Shown piece by piece: positions 44,421-56,081 of a stretch of 64,000 nucleotides of DNA; position 1 is the first letter of the stretch; each line of letters begins with the position of its first letter. The stretch is from Cephalotus follicularis. Lineage: Eukaryota > Streptophyta > Magnoliopsida > Oxalidales > Cephalotaceae. The position numbers and the translations under genes are program-made. Under the pieces are notes generated by a model, which had not been told where the DNA came from, ran no database searches, and worked only from the letters and a program-made list of their open reading frames with translations. The stretch covers positions 1 through 64,000 of the forward strand of contig BDDD01001384.1 of the NCBI GenBank assembly GCA_001972305.1. The letters run 5' to 3'.

Positions 44421-45474
44421 GTAAGATGTTAGTGTGAACCTTGACTTGGAGTGTTGGTGTTTTTGGAAAAATTAAAATTATACACACTATCATCCTAGTC
44501 CCAAAATTGACTAGGAACCCTTGTAGGCTTGCCAACAGATATATATCGACCTTAAGCAATGACAGTTAAAATAACAGTAGCGAAATCCAATAAAATGGCT
44601 CTTAAGCGTCGACGCTTATGGGTAAACGTTGGCGCTTAAGAACCCCAAAACATGAAGAACATGTTTCCAACTTTTCCAAAACTTAATTCAAATCAATTCC
44701 TTTACTTCAATCAGTTTAAACAAGTTTAAGGCAAGTTGTTAGGGTCATTTTAAAGCCATGAAAACAATCTTTGATCCACCAAATAACCATTATTCATTTT
44801 AGATCTAAAAACCTCAGTTCAAACTACAGTGTCCAATTTAATCAATTCAATCACTTTAATAAATCCAAATATACAAGAATTCATCTTACACAATTTATAA
44901 AGCGTACAGTTTACAAAGCATTAAGCATGTATCCATAGTGTATTTTAGAAAAAGAAATTGTACCACAATATGGTTCTTTGATCTTGAGCTTCGTAGGTTG
45001 AAAAATCAATGGAGAAAAGATGAACTCAAGTTGAATTCACTAAGGAAAGGTTCTATGCTACTCAACCTAGCCCCAAAAATTAGTTTGCAAGCAAGAAACT
45101 GGTCCCCCTTTGTCGTTTGATGTTTTCGGCATTAATGTGAGCAAAATGAGAGTGTTTGTGAGGTTTTGAGAGTGGGAGAGATGAGAAAAGAGAATGGGAA
45201 TAAATGGTTAAGGCACTTGTTTATAGTGTGTCGGTAAAACTCCCATGCTTATTAAAGCCCGTAAGCACTCATAAACATGTGTATGGGTAATAAACGCCCA
45301 ATACCAAACAATCAATAAATATGCAAGCCAATATATAGTCTATAAGAACCGAGAAATTAGTAAACATTTTTATGGAATTTTGCATTCATGTTAAATTATG
45401 GAATGGGTATTATGTGAAATGATTTGTGCATATCGATTTTTGATGTGTAGGGTATTGATTTTACCCATGCATGT
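44421..45474. other. Unassigned sequence, probably repeat-derived
   Basis: I see no gene in this stretch. One perfect 16-bp palindrome, TAAGCGTCGACGCTTA, lies at 44603-44618, next to a second GCGCTTAAG. This is the motif found in several LTRs here. The sequence is otherwise AT-rich with no recognised protein similarity in the frames shown. Confidence 0.5.
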
Positions 45475-47190
45475 TTATTTGAGAGCTTTTATCAGCGCTA
45501 TAAGCATGGGGGTAAATATTACGAGAAAGCTATATATTTCCTTAGTCGTTTTCATTTCCCACATTTTCATTTTTTGAAGCTCTTTTCGAATTAAATCTAA
45601 ATCCATTTCAGGTGACCAATAGACCATCTTCTTCCCAATCTCCAAAGAGGAAGGATTTACATCAATCATACTAATCTTCATTCCTAAGCTTGCCTCTTCA
45701 ACCCTATTTATCTTTCCACCCTTTTGTTAATGCAACTTTTTCCACCATAGATGCAACCTCGTTCAAAAAATCGTCTCCCCATATTTTTTGAGACAAACTC
45801 CTGACAAAGAAAAGTTCAAGATCCTTGTAGCATAAACGTCAATCAACAGTTTCAATAAACGGACCACCATCAACAAAAAGAATGATCCCGTCTACTAACA
45901 AAAAGTGATAACTAAATTCTAAACAGTTTTTTATTATGTATGTCTTCACTAAAACCTCTTCCATTAGCTTTGCAGCGGAACGCTTAAATTCAATCGATTT
46001 GTATGCTCTGATACTATTTAACAATTGCTCTACATCAACCACAAGATGTCCCCTTCTTGAAAACTGAAAAAGAAAGTCAGAGTGAGGGTCTCAAAGTGGC
46101 AAAGGAGGTTCCTTTTAATGGCTTCTGATGCCCCAAATAGCCTCATAAGCAAAATTGTCTCATTTTTTTGGATGGAGCGAAGAACGGATCCAACTCCATC
46201 CAGGCTCTTCACAACTCTAACGGGAACTACTTCTTTGCAATAAAAATCGTACCACTTCAAATTACTCAAAGGTTGCATTTCCAGAATATTGAAATCAAGA
46301 GAAGTTTTATCCAATAGCTGGGAGTCTAGACCAGCTGTTTTCCAACAGTTAACACCAGCATCTCTGTGAGAGACACTGAGTGCTATCTCATGCAGAAAAT
46401 TGGTATAGATATTAAAGTAACCACGAGAATGAATAAACTTTACGAACAAGGGAGTCCAAATTTTCTCACCCAACTTATTGTACCATCATATCATTACCTA
46501 CTCATATGTTTCAAAAGTTTTTTAGGTAACAAAACAAATATATCACCAAGAAGAGAAGAAAATAAAATAAAAACAACAACCTAAATTTAGCATCCCATCA
46601 ATGATTGGCTTGATGCCCATGGACTTGTGTTTGTCATACCACAACCTGAACTCTTTCCAAGGTTTTGGAAGAGAAGTTGGCCCCATGTGCTAACTAACTG
46701 GTACAAGAAAACTCTTGTTTTGATATCTACACATATCTTGTCTCCATGCTTACCTACAGTCAGCAACCACATAATTAAAAAGGGCCACTGATATGTAATA
46801 CAGGCCTCGTGATAAAAGAAAAAAACCTTCCCTTAATAAGGGGAGACAAATATGGACATGGTATAATGAGAAGAGGTAAATATAAAATAAAACAATAATA
46901 ACAGGTACCTGGAACAAACCTTGGTCGTTAAAGAGAAGCCATGTAAATGTAGGGGCTGTAATTGGAGTGATTGTAATGATAGTTAAGAATCATAACTCCT
47001 AACAAAGTTGTAAAAGAGAAGCGAAACCTCCAAATCATCTTCGACCATGAAAACAAACTGACTGACCGAACTGGGCCACCACACCTCCAACCACTGCGAC
47101 TATAACCCAACATTCTTGTTCCGATAATGCACCTTTTTATTCCCAAATTTCCACTTGAAGCCATAATGCGAATCCTCCCATTTCTTGGAC
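45475..47190 (-). pseudogene. Plant glycosyltransferase-like gene, broken, with introns
   Basis: Minus-strand blocks in order: about 47190-46909, with SQFVFMVEDDLEVS and a GT donor after CCAG; about 46753-46581, after a TAG acceptor, with LYQLVSTWGQLLF and EFRLWYDKHKSMGIKPIIDG; about 46490-45475, with GEKIWTPLFVKFIHSRGYF, SVSHRDAGVN, LVVDVEQLLNSIRAYKSIEF and a hydrophobic C-terminal segment (SFLVIFTPMLIALIKAL). The EDD motif after a hydrophobic strand fits a GT-A-fold transferase. From memory it resembles the plant group annotated as glycosyltransferase family protein 2, which I could not check. Lesions: in-frame stops in the first block (TAG, TAA) and after ETVD (TGA), and frameshifts near 46990, 46650, 46070 and 45695. 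The N-terminus was not found. Intron remnants argue for a duplicated genomic copy rather than a retrocopy. Confidence 0.72.
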
Positions 47191-47426
47191 ATGTCATTCC
47201 CAAATCTCCCTTTCTCTAAGTCTTTCTACCACCCTCTCTCTCTGTCTCCCTCTCCCTCTAAACTCTACCAAATCATCCTCCCTCACAACAAAAAATTGTC
47301 AAGGATCAAAGGGGATAGTATTCCAGTTTGTTTGATCAAACTAGGGAGGATAGAAGGTTGCACTTCATTGACATTCAAACTAGGATTACTTTGAATGAAC
47401 CGAACCATTTTGTAGGCGTTAAGGAT

Positions 47427-48090
47427 TGTTGGGTTGCCCTCATTGAGACAAAGATCTATGTTCCTAATCGAGATGAGATCCTCATAAAATCTGAGAATTA
47501 AACCTCCTGTCCAAAGTTATCCCTTGTCGGAGGTCTTGGGGCTGAGATGGGAGGCTTGCTTGCTGGGAAATCTTCTCAAGATAGCTCATGCTGATATTTG
47601 ATAGCTAATTTAATACAAAAGTGACATGTCTGATTCAAGCCAAATTTTGGGGAGAGAACAGACATAGACAGAATACATTTAATGATACAAAAGTTACCTG
47701 AATACCCTAGCTCAAAGACAGCCGATGGGGGAAAAATCGACATTCAGAAGCAATTACTATCCCTATAAATAACTTTCAGCCACTGTATTTATCAGGGTTA
47801 GACATTTTATCTCTCTACATCTCACTAAAAACATCTTAGCACACATCACAAAACATCTCAACCAAGGCATAACCAACTAAACCGATGCACCTAAAACACA
47901 CAAAATGCATGCACAATGACAAACTCTGACCCAATCATTAGAGGGTAGTCCTGGAGACCACTATGGTACTACCTTCTGATCACATTTGTTGTTGATTTTA
48001 GACTTCTTTCTACTGTAGCAAATCAATTAGGAGTCCAGCTTCAGGGAATGGTTCGTACAAATTCATTAATGGTGATTCTCTGTGTCCACA
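47427..48090 (+). repeat. Probable 5' LTR of J
   Basis: It starts TGTTGGG and ends GTGTCCACA just before the primer site. A TATAAAT box at 47764-47770 sits about 320 bases before the end. The left boundary is provisional because no second LTR is available. Confidence 0.6.
47764..47770 (+). promoter_or_regulatory. TATA box of J LTR
   Basis: TATAAAT is followed about 30 bases later by pyrimidine-rich sequence in the LTR of J. It is a likely pol II start region. Confidence 0.5.
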
Positions 48091-48091
48091 A

Positions 48092-48108
48092 TTGGCACCG
48101 TCTGTTGG
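48092..48108 (+). other. Primer binding site of J
   Basis: TTGGCACCGTCTGTTGG follows the LTR end by one base. TTGGCGCCGTCTGTGGG-type sites are usual in Tat-group elements. Confidence 0.75.
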
Positions 48109-48120
48109 AAGGTGAACAAA

Positions 48121-49710
48121 ATGTCAGCCATATCATTCTTAATCTCTCCCAAACCCAACCTTATGGCTAAACAACAAAAAGGTATGAGAAAGACAACATC
48201 AAAGACTCCGTCAGCTGCCGGAGGAACCTTACACCGGCCAAACACAAGAAACCATCCAAGGCTGACCCTCAGGAAAATCATCCTATCACCCTACAAAAGC
48301 AAAGTAGGAGTCCCTCGGTTAGTTTGACGGCTAGGCATGGCCCATACCTAAACGAGTTAACACAAAGGAAAGAGCTCAAAGATTAGCCAGCAACAAAGGC
48401 CGATATGAAAAAGATTGCCTAGCAGATGTTGTTAATTGCCCTAACGTTCGGCTTGAACTTACATGGGTAAAGGAAGAGCCCCGCACAAGATGACGCTCGA
48501 TAACCCAGTAGATTGTTGGAAAGGGGAGGTCTGAGCTGACCTCGCAACGGGAAAGAAAATGCAGGGGAAGACAAAGCTCGAGTAGCCAAGCTTTCCATAG
48601 GCAACAGGGTAAAGAACCAGACACATCCATAGATATCGCGTTGGAGAGAATATTTTGAGGAAGGGAGCTCTTCCCCCATTATAAATGGGTCCGATAGAAG
48701 GATCCCACTAAGCGGGGGACTAGAGCTTAAGATTTGTCCAACATAAGAGAGGTCGTTGAGCTTAAGAAGAGGAGTGCGCTCTAGATATTGGGACCTAGAG
48801 AAAAGGAAAACAATCATTATCTCCACATTGAGGAACTTCTCCGCTATGGTACTCATCCATTTACCGAAGAGATTACTGAGGAGCTTATGCCGAGGGGATT
48901 CAAACTACCATAGATAAAAAAGTACGATGGAACAGGGATCTGAAAAACCATTTGGTCATCTTCGAAGACACCATGATTGTGAATAACTTGAGAGACACCA
49001 TCAAATGTCGATTATTCCAATCCTCACTTAGGGGATTTGCAAGCTCATGGTTTGCAACTCTGCCTCCATGCTCACTCTCCTCTTTCAAAGAGTTGAGTAA
49101 GGTTTTCATTACTTACTTTGTCGGTAGTCGAAGACAAAGAAGGACCACCACAAGCGTTTTTGGAACTAAGCAGAGGGTGAGAGAATCACTTCGGGCTTAT
49201 TTCAAGAGATTCTGATCGGACGCCGTCGAGGTCAGAGATCTTGATCAAACAATAGCAGTTATAAATGGCCTAAAATCAAGTAGATTATACTTCTCTTCAA
49301 TAAAAAGAGAAACCAAAACACTGGCTGAGTTCTTGTCCAGAACAAAAGCATATATAAATTTGGTGGACACCATCTTGGCCAAGCGAGATGACACCCAAGA
49401 CACTTGGGGGAATAATAATCGAGTTAGAAATGGTGGAAGAGGCCGAGATAGAGGAGGATCCCGAGACCATGGAAAAGGCCAAGATTATGAGAGTCTCTGA
49501 AATGACAGAAGATGACGCGTTAGGGACCAAAGATTCAACCCTTTGCGAAACTATACTCCTCTCAAGGCACGAAGGGAAGAAATCCTGATGGCAATCAGGA
49601 ATGACTCGTCTTTTCAATGGCTAGAGAAAATGAAAGCCAATAATAAAAAAAGAGATCATAGCCAATGGTGCGAGTTCGACCCCGACCAGTGATACTCCAC
49701 CAATGAATGT
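48121..49710 (+). pseudogene. J gag
   Basis: A possible start is ATG 48121 (MSAISFLISPKPN). The first frame ends at 48325 and the next 500 bases are degraded. The gag core is clear at 48860-49290: FKLP then KKYDGTG, the SLRGFASSWFATLPP and ESLRAYFKRF signatures of retrotransposon gag, then LAEFLSRTKAYI. An R/G/D-rich tail follows (about 49400-49480). There are stops at 48942, 49214 and elsewhere. Confidence 0.78.
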
Positions 49711-50420
49711 CGACTCCTCAAAGACGAGATAAAGAAGTTGATCCTATAAGGAAATCTTTGTAGGTTTGTTGAGAACCGAGATCCTAAAACCTTCCCGAGT
49801 CAGAACCGTATCGAAGAAAAAACGTCAGAATATGAGAGGATAGAGCCCTCTCATGTCAATGAGAAAGGAAAGAACATAGTGGGAACAATACATGTGATAA
49901 CATAAAGGTTAGCCTCGGGGGGAGAGAGTAGCTCATCACGAAAGAGTTGTGCGAGGGAGAATTGGGCAACAGAGCTAGCACCTAAGAGGGAAGAATCTGA
50001 CATGATCATCTCATTTTTGAATGAAGACATTAGAGGGATCAAGAGTCTTTATGAAGATTCGTTGGTGATAACCGTGTAAATTGCCAACCACTCAGTGAAG
50101 AGGGTGTTGGTGGATGATGGAAGCTTAACCGATGTCCTATCTTTAAATGCCCTTACACTAATGGGACCTTCTCGCTAGGAATTGAAACCAATCCAATCAC
50201 CTCCGGTCGGTTTCACAGGGGACACATTGAGCCCAAAAGGAGTAAACAGTTTACCTATGACATAAAGGAAGACTCATTCCAACCTACCACCTTAGTGACC
50301 TTCTTGGTCATCAAGATGCCGCGAACTTATAATGTGATTCTTGATCGACCTTTCCAGACCACGCTCAAAGTAGTAACCTCGATCCCACATCTTAAAATGA
50401 AGTTCCTAACTCCATGAGGA
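49711..50420 (+). pseudogene. J protease
   Basis: The active-site region reads VKRVLVDDGSLTDVLSL, where Tat-like proteases have VDGGSSADIL-type motifs. A second Asp replaces the usual residue before Gly-Ser. The later strand reads YNVILDRPF for YNAILGRP, with Gly replaced by Asp. Several stops make it dead. Confidence 0.7.
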
Positions 50421-50639
50421 GTTGGTGAAGCCTAGGGGATCAGTTAACAGGTAGGGAGTGCTACTTTGCATCCTTGAAGGTCCCAAAGAAGGTCATTCCC
50501 ATAGAAACACAAGTCTCCAAGGAGTGCTCAGAATATAGGGGAAGATCGGTGGAGGAGCTGAAGTTGGTTTTCCTTGGTGAAGAGGGAAGTCAATCAAATT
50601 GGAAAACATCTTAAGACGAACATCCCATAGTAGTTGATA

Positions 50640-51480
50640 TTGTTCCTAGATAAGAACCAAGACATTTTTGCTTGGTCAGCTCGAGATGCTCTGGGGATTG
50701 ATCCTAGGGATATGGTCCATAAACTCCGCTTCTTTCCACGGAGTTGACCTATAAGACAGAAGAAGATGTCCTTTGCTAAGGAACAGCAAGAAGCCATTAT
50801 AAAGGTAGTACGGAAGCTAGTGGCTATAGGATACATCAGGGAAGTCGATTACTCAGGCTGGCTATCAAATGTTTTTTTGGTGAAAAAGTCAAGCAGGAAG
50901 TGGAGGATGTGTATAGACTTCACCGAATTGAATAATGCGTTCCCGAAGGACAATTATCGCTTCCCAAGTATAGATCAGTTGATGGACTCGACTTCAGGCC
51001 ACGACTTGCTAAGCTTCATGGATGCCTTTTTGGGTTACAATAAAAAACCCTATTTACCTTCTCGATCAGGAGAAGACGTCATTCATCACTAACCAAGGCA
51101 TCTACTGTAATACCGTCATGCCTTTTGGTCTCATAAATGCTAGGAATACCTTTCAAAGATTGGTGAAACAGATCTTTAATTCCCAGATAGGCTTAAATAT
51201 GGATGTGTATTTCAATGACATGTTAGTAAAGAGCAGGGTCATGGAGGACCATCTGCATACTTGTAAAGTTGATTTAGAATACTCAAGGAACACGATATGA
51301 AACTCAACCCAGAGAAATGTGCCTTTGGAGTCATCTCAGGAATGTTCCTCTGTGTCATGGTGACTTACCGGGGAATTGAGATAAATCCCAAGAAGATCAG
51401 AGCTATGATGGAGATGAAGTCCCCAAAAATCATGAAGGAGGTGCAAAGGTTGAATAGCAAAGTCGCTGCACTTAACTGAT
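50640..51480 (+). pseudogene. J reverse transcriptase
   Basis: It begins with the DIFAWSARDALGIDP entry, then SNVFLVKKSSRKWRMCIDFTELN and FMDAFLGYN. The frame shifts near 51045 to TSFITNQGIYCNTVMPFGLINA. The catalytic box reads YFND at about 51208-51219 instead of YVDD, so the catalytic pair is disrupted. A second shift near 51290 precedes KLNPEKCAFGV. Confidence 0.82.
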
Positions 51481-51483
51481 TCA

Positions 51484-52303
51484 TATCAAAGTCAGCTGAC
51501 CGATCTTGCCATTCTTGAAAAGGCTCAAATCGAGGAAGAATTTTGAGTGGACCACCTATTGTGAGCTGGCCTTCGAAGAGTTGAAAGTCTATCTTGCCAC
51601 CTCTCCTCTGATTAGCAAGCCTAACCCAGGAGAAACATTACTGTTGTATTTGTCAGTCTTAGATACGGCAGTAAGCTTGGTACTAATCCGTGAAGAGGAT
51701 AAGGTTCAGACTTCAGTCTATTACGTTAGCAAAGTATTGGGAGAACACTAAGCAAGATACTCGACTATTTAAAAACTAGCATACACATTGGTTGTTTTGG
51801 TGAGGAAGCTTTGACCTTACTTTCAGGCCAACACCATTCATGTCACGACTAAACAACCTTTGAGACAGGTGCTACAGAGGCTCGAGATGTTGGGAAGATT
51901 AATCTAGTGGAACATGGAGTTGGGGGAGTTTGACGTGCGCTTCAAACCAAGACTGGCTCTAAAATCTCAAAATATCTCGGACTTCCTAGTCGAGAGCATG
52001 AGCCCCATAGAAGAAGAAGAAATTGCGAAGGGATCCCTAATTCTACCTGAACTATGGAAGTTCATCTTGGTAGTCGTAGACTATTTTACCAAGTGGCTAG
52101 AGGCGGAAGCCCTGGCAAAGATCACGGAGAACAACATTAGGCAATTTTTGTGGAAAAATATCATTTTTCTGTTTGGAGTCCTTCGGGTTCTCATTACGGA
52201 CAATAGTACACAGTTCGACGACATGAGGTTTGAAGCATACTATGAAGAAATGGGAATAAGGCAAAACTTTACTTCGATCGCCCACCCCCTAATTAAATCT
52301 TAA
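51484..52303 (+). pseudogene. J RNase H and integrase fragments
   Basis: RNase H is represented by AFEELKVYLATSPLISKP, YVSKVL and WNMELGEFDVRFKPR, with stops between. The connection then jumps directly to the integrase core, LVVVDYFTKWLEAEALAKIT, then RVLITDNSTQFD and YYEEMGIRQNFTS. The H2C2 zinc finger and first part of the integrase are deleted. The sequence stops at about 52315. Confidence 0.8.
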
Positions 52304-52329
52304 AATAGCCAGTACCTGAGGCACATAAA

Positions 52330-53489
52330 CACATTTAATTATGGTCGTTGTGGTTGGTTTTGATACCACTTATTGGGAACGAGACAACGCCGTGATTGGA
52401 AATGGACTTAAGCCTAAGCATTCCACTAAGGAATGTGCAACGACACTAAGGGGTATAATTTTAAAAATTTTACGCAGTGGAAGAAAACCCCTTAATGCTT
52501 AGGCTATGCTAATTCTAAATTAGAGAATGTGAACATTCACAAAGTCCAAAACCAACACACTAACAACCAAGGATCACCACTCCAAGCTATAATCAAATAT
52601 ATCACATAAACATTCATATATGATAAACTAAAACAAAACACAAAGAGGGTGTTTAGAGCTATACCAAATGGACGCTCCTTTTCTTTGCCGGTTCAAGATT
52701 GGGAAGCTCCATTGCGTGAATCCAAGTCTCCACCACAAACTAGTGATCAAAATCCCTTTGCTTGTCTCACTAATATTTTGGTCCCTCTTGAATAGAAAAC
52801 CCTAGTTTTCTAATACTATAATTCAAGCTACAATTATACTATGTAAGCTCTCCCAAGACAAAGGTTGTCTCAAAGGAAAGCTAATTGTATAAGTGCTTGA
52901 AAGCCTAACCTATTTGCCAAGAAAAGTAAATCAATATTGATAAGGGTTTATCAATGTTGATTCACCATAAGTAGCTAGTAGGTTTTGGTAAAGAAAATCA
53001 AGAAGGGAAGAAAGAAAGAACAAGCTCTAAGCTCATGAGATGAAGATGAAAGCTCAAACCATAGGTTTTCTTTTCCTCTTCCTTTTCTCCTCTCAAAATC
53101 TGGTGGTTGGTTTAAAATGAGAGTCTCTTGACTTTCTAAAAGTCAACCTTCCATTATATATAATTAAGTGAGAGAATGAGAGATTCTAAAAAGTGTCAAT
53201 CATCCAATGGTGATACATCTCTCACATCCGCTAACTTATATATGATTTTATAAGTTTTTCACTAAGATGTAAATGTCCAACATTTATGAGATACCATTCT
53301 TGCGTAGGAGCCCTAAAGTCCCGGTTATTATTGGTAGTGTTGATAAATTACAAAAATGCCCTTAGGGTTCGGTTTTGCCATTCTAAATAGTGCTTGACCT
53401 ATTTAATTGCTCCCAAACTATTATCCAATATTACCTAGGTGAGAAATTAATTACTATTATCCAATATTACCTAGGTGAGAAATTAATTT
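52330..53489 (-). repeat. Copia-type LTR on the minus strand, with primer site
   Basis: On the minus strand the sequence ends TCTCGTTCCCAATA, followed by GTGGTATCAAAACC (about 52358-52371), a Met-type primer binding site. This marks it as a 5' LTR lying in reverse. The internal region is cut within about 40 bases, at the junction with element J. The other end is not securely placed and may be at the 36-bp duplication next to element K. Confidence 0.65.
53417..53488 (+). repeat. Exact 36-bp tandem duplication
   Basis: Two identical 36-base units (53417-53452 and 53453-53488) are directly adjacent, each with a CCAATATTACCTAGGTGAGA core. The second unit ends one base before the TG of element K. 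Confidence 0.95.
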
Positions 53490-55925
53490 TGTAAGCCCAT
53501 GATATTGTACGAATTATTTGTATTAAAAGACATTGTATATTATATTGTGAAATGGTGATTTGGGCTTGGCCATTTTCCTTTTCCTTTGGGCCGAACCTGG
53601 GCTATGGAAGGAGAAAAAAATGTTGGGCCGACCACTGTAGAGAAGGCAGCATCTGTATGTGTGTGGCGTGTTCTGGAACCTTTTGCCAATAAAAGAGATA
53701 TTTTGTGGAGATGGAGACCATATCTCATAATTCCAGGGAAGAGACAAAGGGACGCTTTTGTCTAGAGAGTTCGATACTCTCTCTGCTCTCATTTTATCTT
53801 CTCACCTCCAGATTTAGAGGGAGACAGTGAGAGAGCGATTGGTGTGAGTGGAAGCTAAGTTGGCGCAGAGAAGGAAATCGTGGCTTGCATTAGTAAGTAG
53901 AGCTTGAAAGAAGTAGCAGATCGACGGTCTAGCAGTCAATCTCCAAGATCTGTAGCGCAACCATTATCAGGTAGGTTCTACTGTATGCCTTATGTTTATG
54001 CATATAACTGCTGTAAATGAATTGTATTGTTGTGTACTTCTAGCTAAGGATTAGATGTATGGATTTAAGATGATTGATGAGCTGTTTATGTATTGGAATC
54101 GATCACTGGGGCTGATAACCCCATTGAATCGAGTGTTAGATTCCAGTTTAGGACTTGTGTTGTTGATAAACTGATAACGGTGATATGTTATCGTTCTGCT
54201 AAGTACTTAAACTGGCGACACTTCAAATTAGAGAGTTGGCACTTTACTAATAGGCGGACCTCGTACTAGAGGTTACAGCTTCCCAAATCTCTAAGCCAGA
54301 CCAGACCTTGGATGAAGAGGTTAGAGCTTCTAAACTTGAGAGCAAAACTAGGCACAAAGGTATAATGGTGCACAATACTACATAGCAGACTTGTCCATGA
54401 GATTGTAGAGTAGACCTATGCCGTAAGACTACATAGCAGACTTGCCCATGATGCCGCAGAGCAAGCCTGCATCGTAACGCTACAAGACAGAGAAGAATAG
54501 ACCTACGCTAATAGCACTAGACGACAAAGAAGAGTAGGCCTACACTAGTAGCACTAGACGGCAGAGAAGAGTAGACCTACACTAATAGCACTAGACGATA
54601 AAGAAGGGTAGACCTACGCTAATAACACTAGACGGTAGAGAAGGGTAGACCTACGCTAATATAGTAGAACGGCAGAGAAGAGCAAACCGCGCTAATAGCG
54701 CTTTGAAAGGCAGAGTCGGCATTTAGTGCCCTGTTCTCTGCCAAACATATTGGTTCAAACCTTGTATTCCTTATATCTAAAATAGGTCTTTAACACTATT
54801 CTTTTAAGGGAATTGTGTAGTTAGGAACCCTATGGGTCACCATAATTGAGATGACTGTAAAGGTCACCACAATTGAGATGGTTGTACAAGTCATCACCTA
54901 TCGAGATGACCGTAAAGATCACCACCAATTAAGATGACTGTAAAGGTCACCACTGACTGAGATGATAGTAAAGGTCACCAACTGCGATGACCGTGAGGGC
55001 TATTGATGGTGTATATGTATATATAAGGCTATTGATTATAAATGGATTGATAAGGTTATTGATTGTGATTGTTATCAATTATAATTGTAACCACTAGGTC
55101 ATTGTCTTAAGAGACTAGTGTGAGAGAAGTCAGACACCTTCTCTTATCTACTCTTCCCATAAACGACACTCTAGTCTACACGGGGCTCCCTTGTCTTGAC
55201 AAAACTAGTCTTAGGCCAAGGCTACGCAGGTGGACTCCGTATGTTCCTTGCCTGCCCAGTATAAACAAGCTAGTCCTCTCTCGGCCTATCTGCCTATGAT
55301 ACTAAGAGTGCGTAGTCTGCTCTACCTTGAGTAGAGAAGGCCGAGGAGAATTTACATGCGTCCTAAAATGGTATTCAATGTTATCGAATAATCGATGGTT
55401 ATTTACCCCGAGATGAATTTTGGAATGATATGGATGTTGAATGATGATGGAATAGTATTGTTATGGTTATGGAATATTGTGAATGATGGTTCTATGAGTA
55501 TATGTATTGCAGCATTGTGCATCTCACATGTCATGCATCCTCATGCTAGGCATATAGTACTTCCTATACAACCAAGGGTTGCTGACCCATTCTCTGAAAT
55601 GGGTCAGGTCCAAGTGATGCAACGCCGTGACAAGAAAAGCTAGATTGCAGAGCAGGGCTTCTTCAACATAGCAGTTTCGCTCGGCCTACCTTGTATAATG
55701 TAAAGGAATGTTGTAAATATTTATTTGACATGCCAGCTTGTGGCAGTGCCTTGAGACATTTACGTATACATTGGGTTATCAACGCAATTTAATTAATGAT
55801 TAGTTCCGCATGCATAATTCTTATTAAGTTTGAATTTATTGCATATTTGAATGATGTCAATGGATGGTATGGACGACATGCCACGTGTCGGACTGTGGGG
55901 TCCCCCCATGGTTTGGGGCGTGATA
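53490..55925 (+). repeat. 5' LTR of K (about 2436 bp) with tandem arrays
   Basis: It starts TGTAAGCCC and ends GGGGCGTGATA before the primer site, the last bases probably derived from TGACA. Two arrays are present. At 54486-54712 there are six units of about 37 bp with ACCTACGCTAATAGCACTAG cores. At 54837-54998 there are about six units of 27-28 bp built on GTCACCA..GAGATGACTGTAAAG. Confidence 0.88.
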
Positions 55926-55932
55926 GTTTATG

Positions 55933-55945
55933 TGGTATCAGAGCC
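55933..55945 (+). other. Primer binding site of K
   Basis: TGGTATCAGAGCC, initiator-Met type, lies seven bases after the LTR end. Confidence 0.9.
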
Positions 55946-56081
55946 ACGCTATGTTGGCTATGCCAGGATAGGATCATTGGCTTTGGAATTAGTTGATGTG
56001 AATAATATTTTTGATTCATTATTTTGGAGTTACTGATATGATACGTGGATATTAACCCTTATTCTCTTATACAAGGTAGAT

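Larger units (their letters stand above)
47427..52315 (+). mobile_element. Tat-like Ty3/gypsy element J, 3'-truncated
   Basis: It has a 5' LTR, a TTGGCACCGTCTGT primer site, gag, protease, RT, RNase H and integrase in gypsy order. It stops inside the integrase region at about 52315, where a minus-strand copia LTR begins. There is no 3' LTR. Many stops are present, and a large deletion joins the RNase H tail to the integrase core. Confidence 0.8.

Noticed and set aside
47185..47394. Plus-strand Ser/Pro-rich frame next to the glycosyltransferase-like pseudogene
   Set aside because: It is antisense to the start of the pseudogene and crosses a CT-rich low-complexity stretch.
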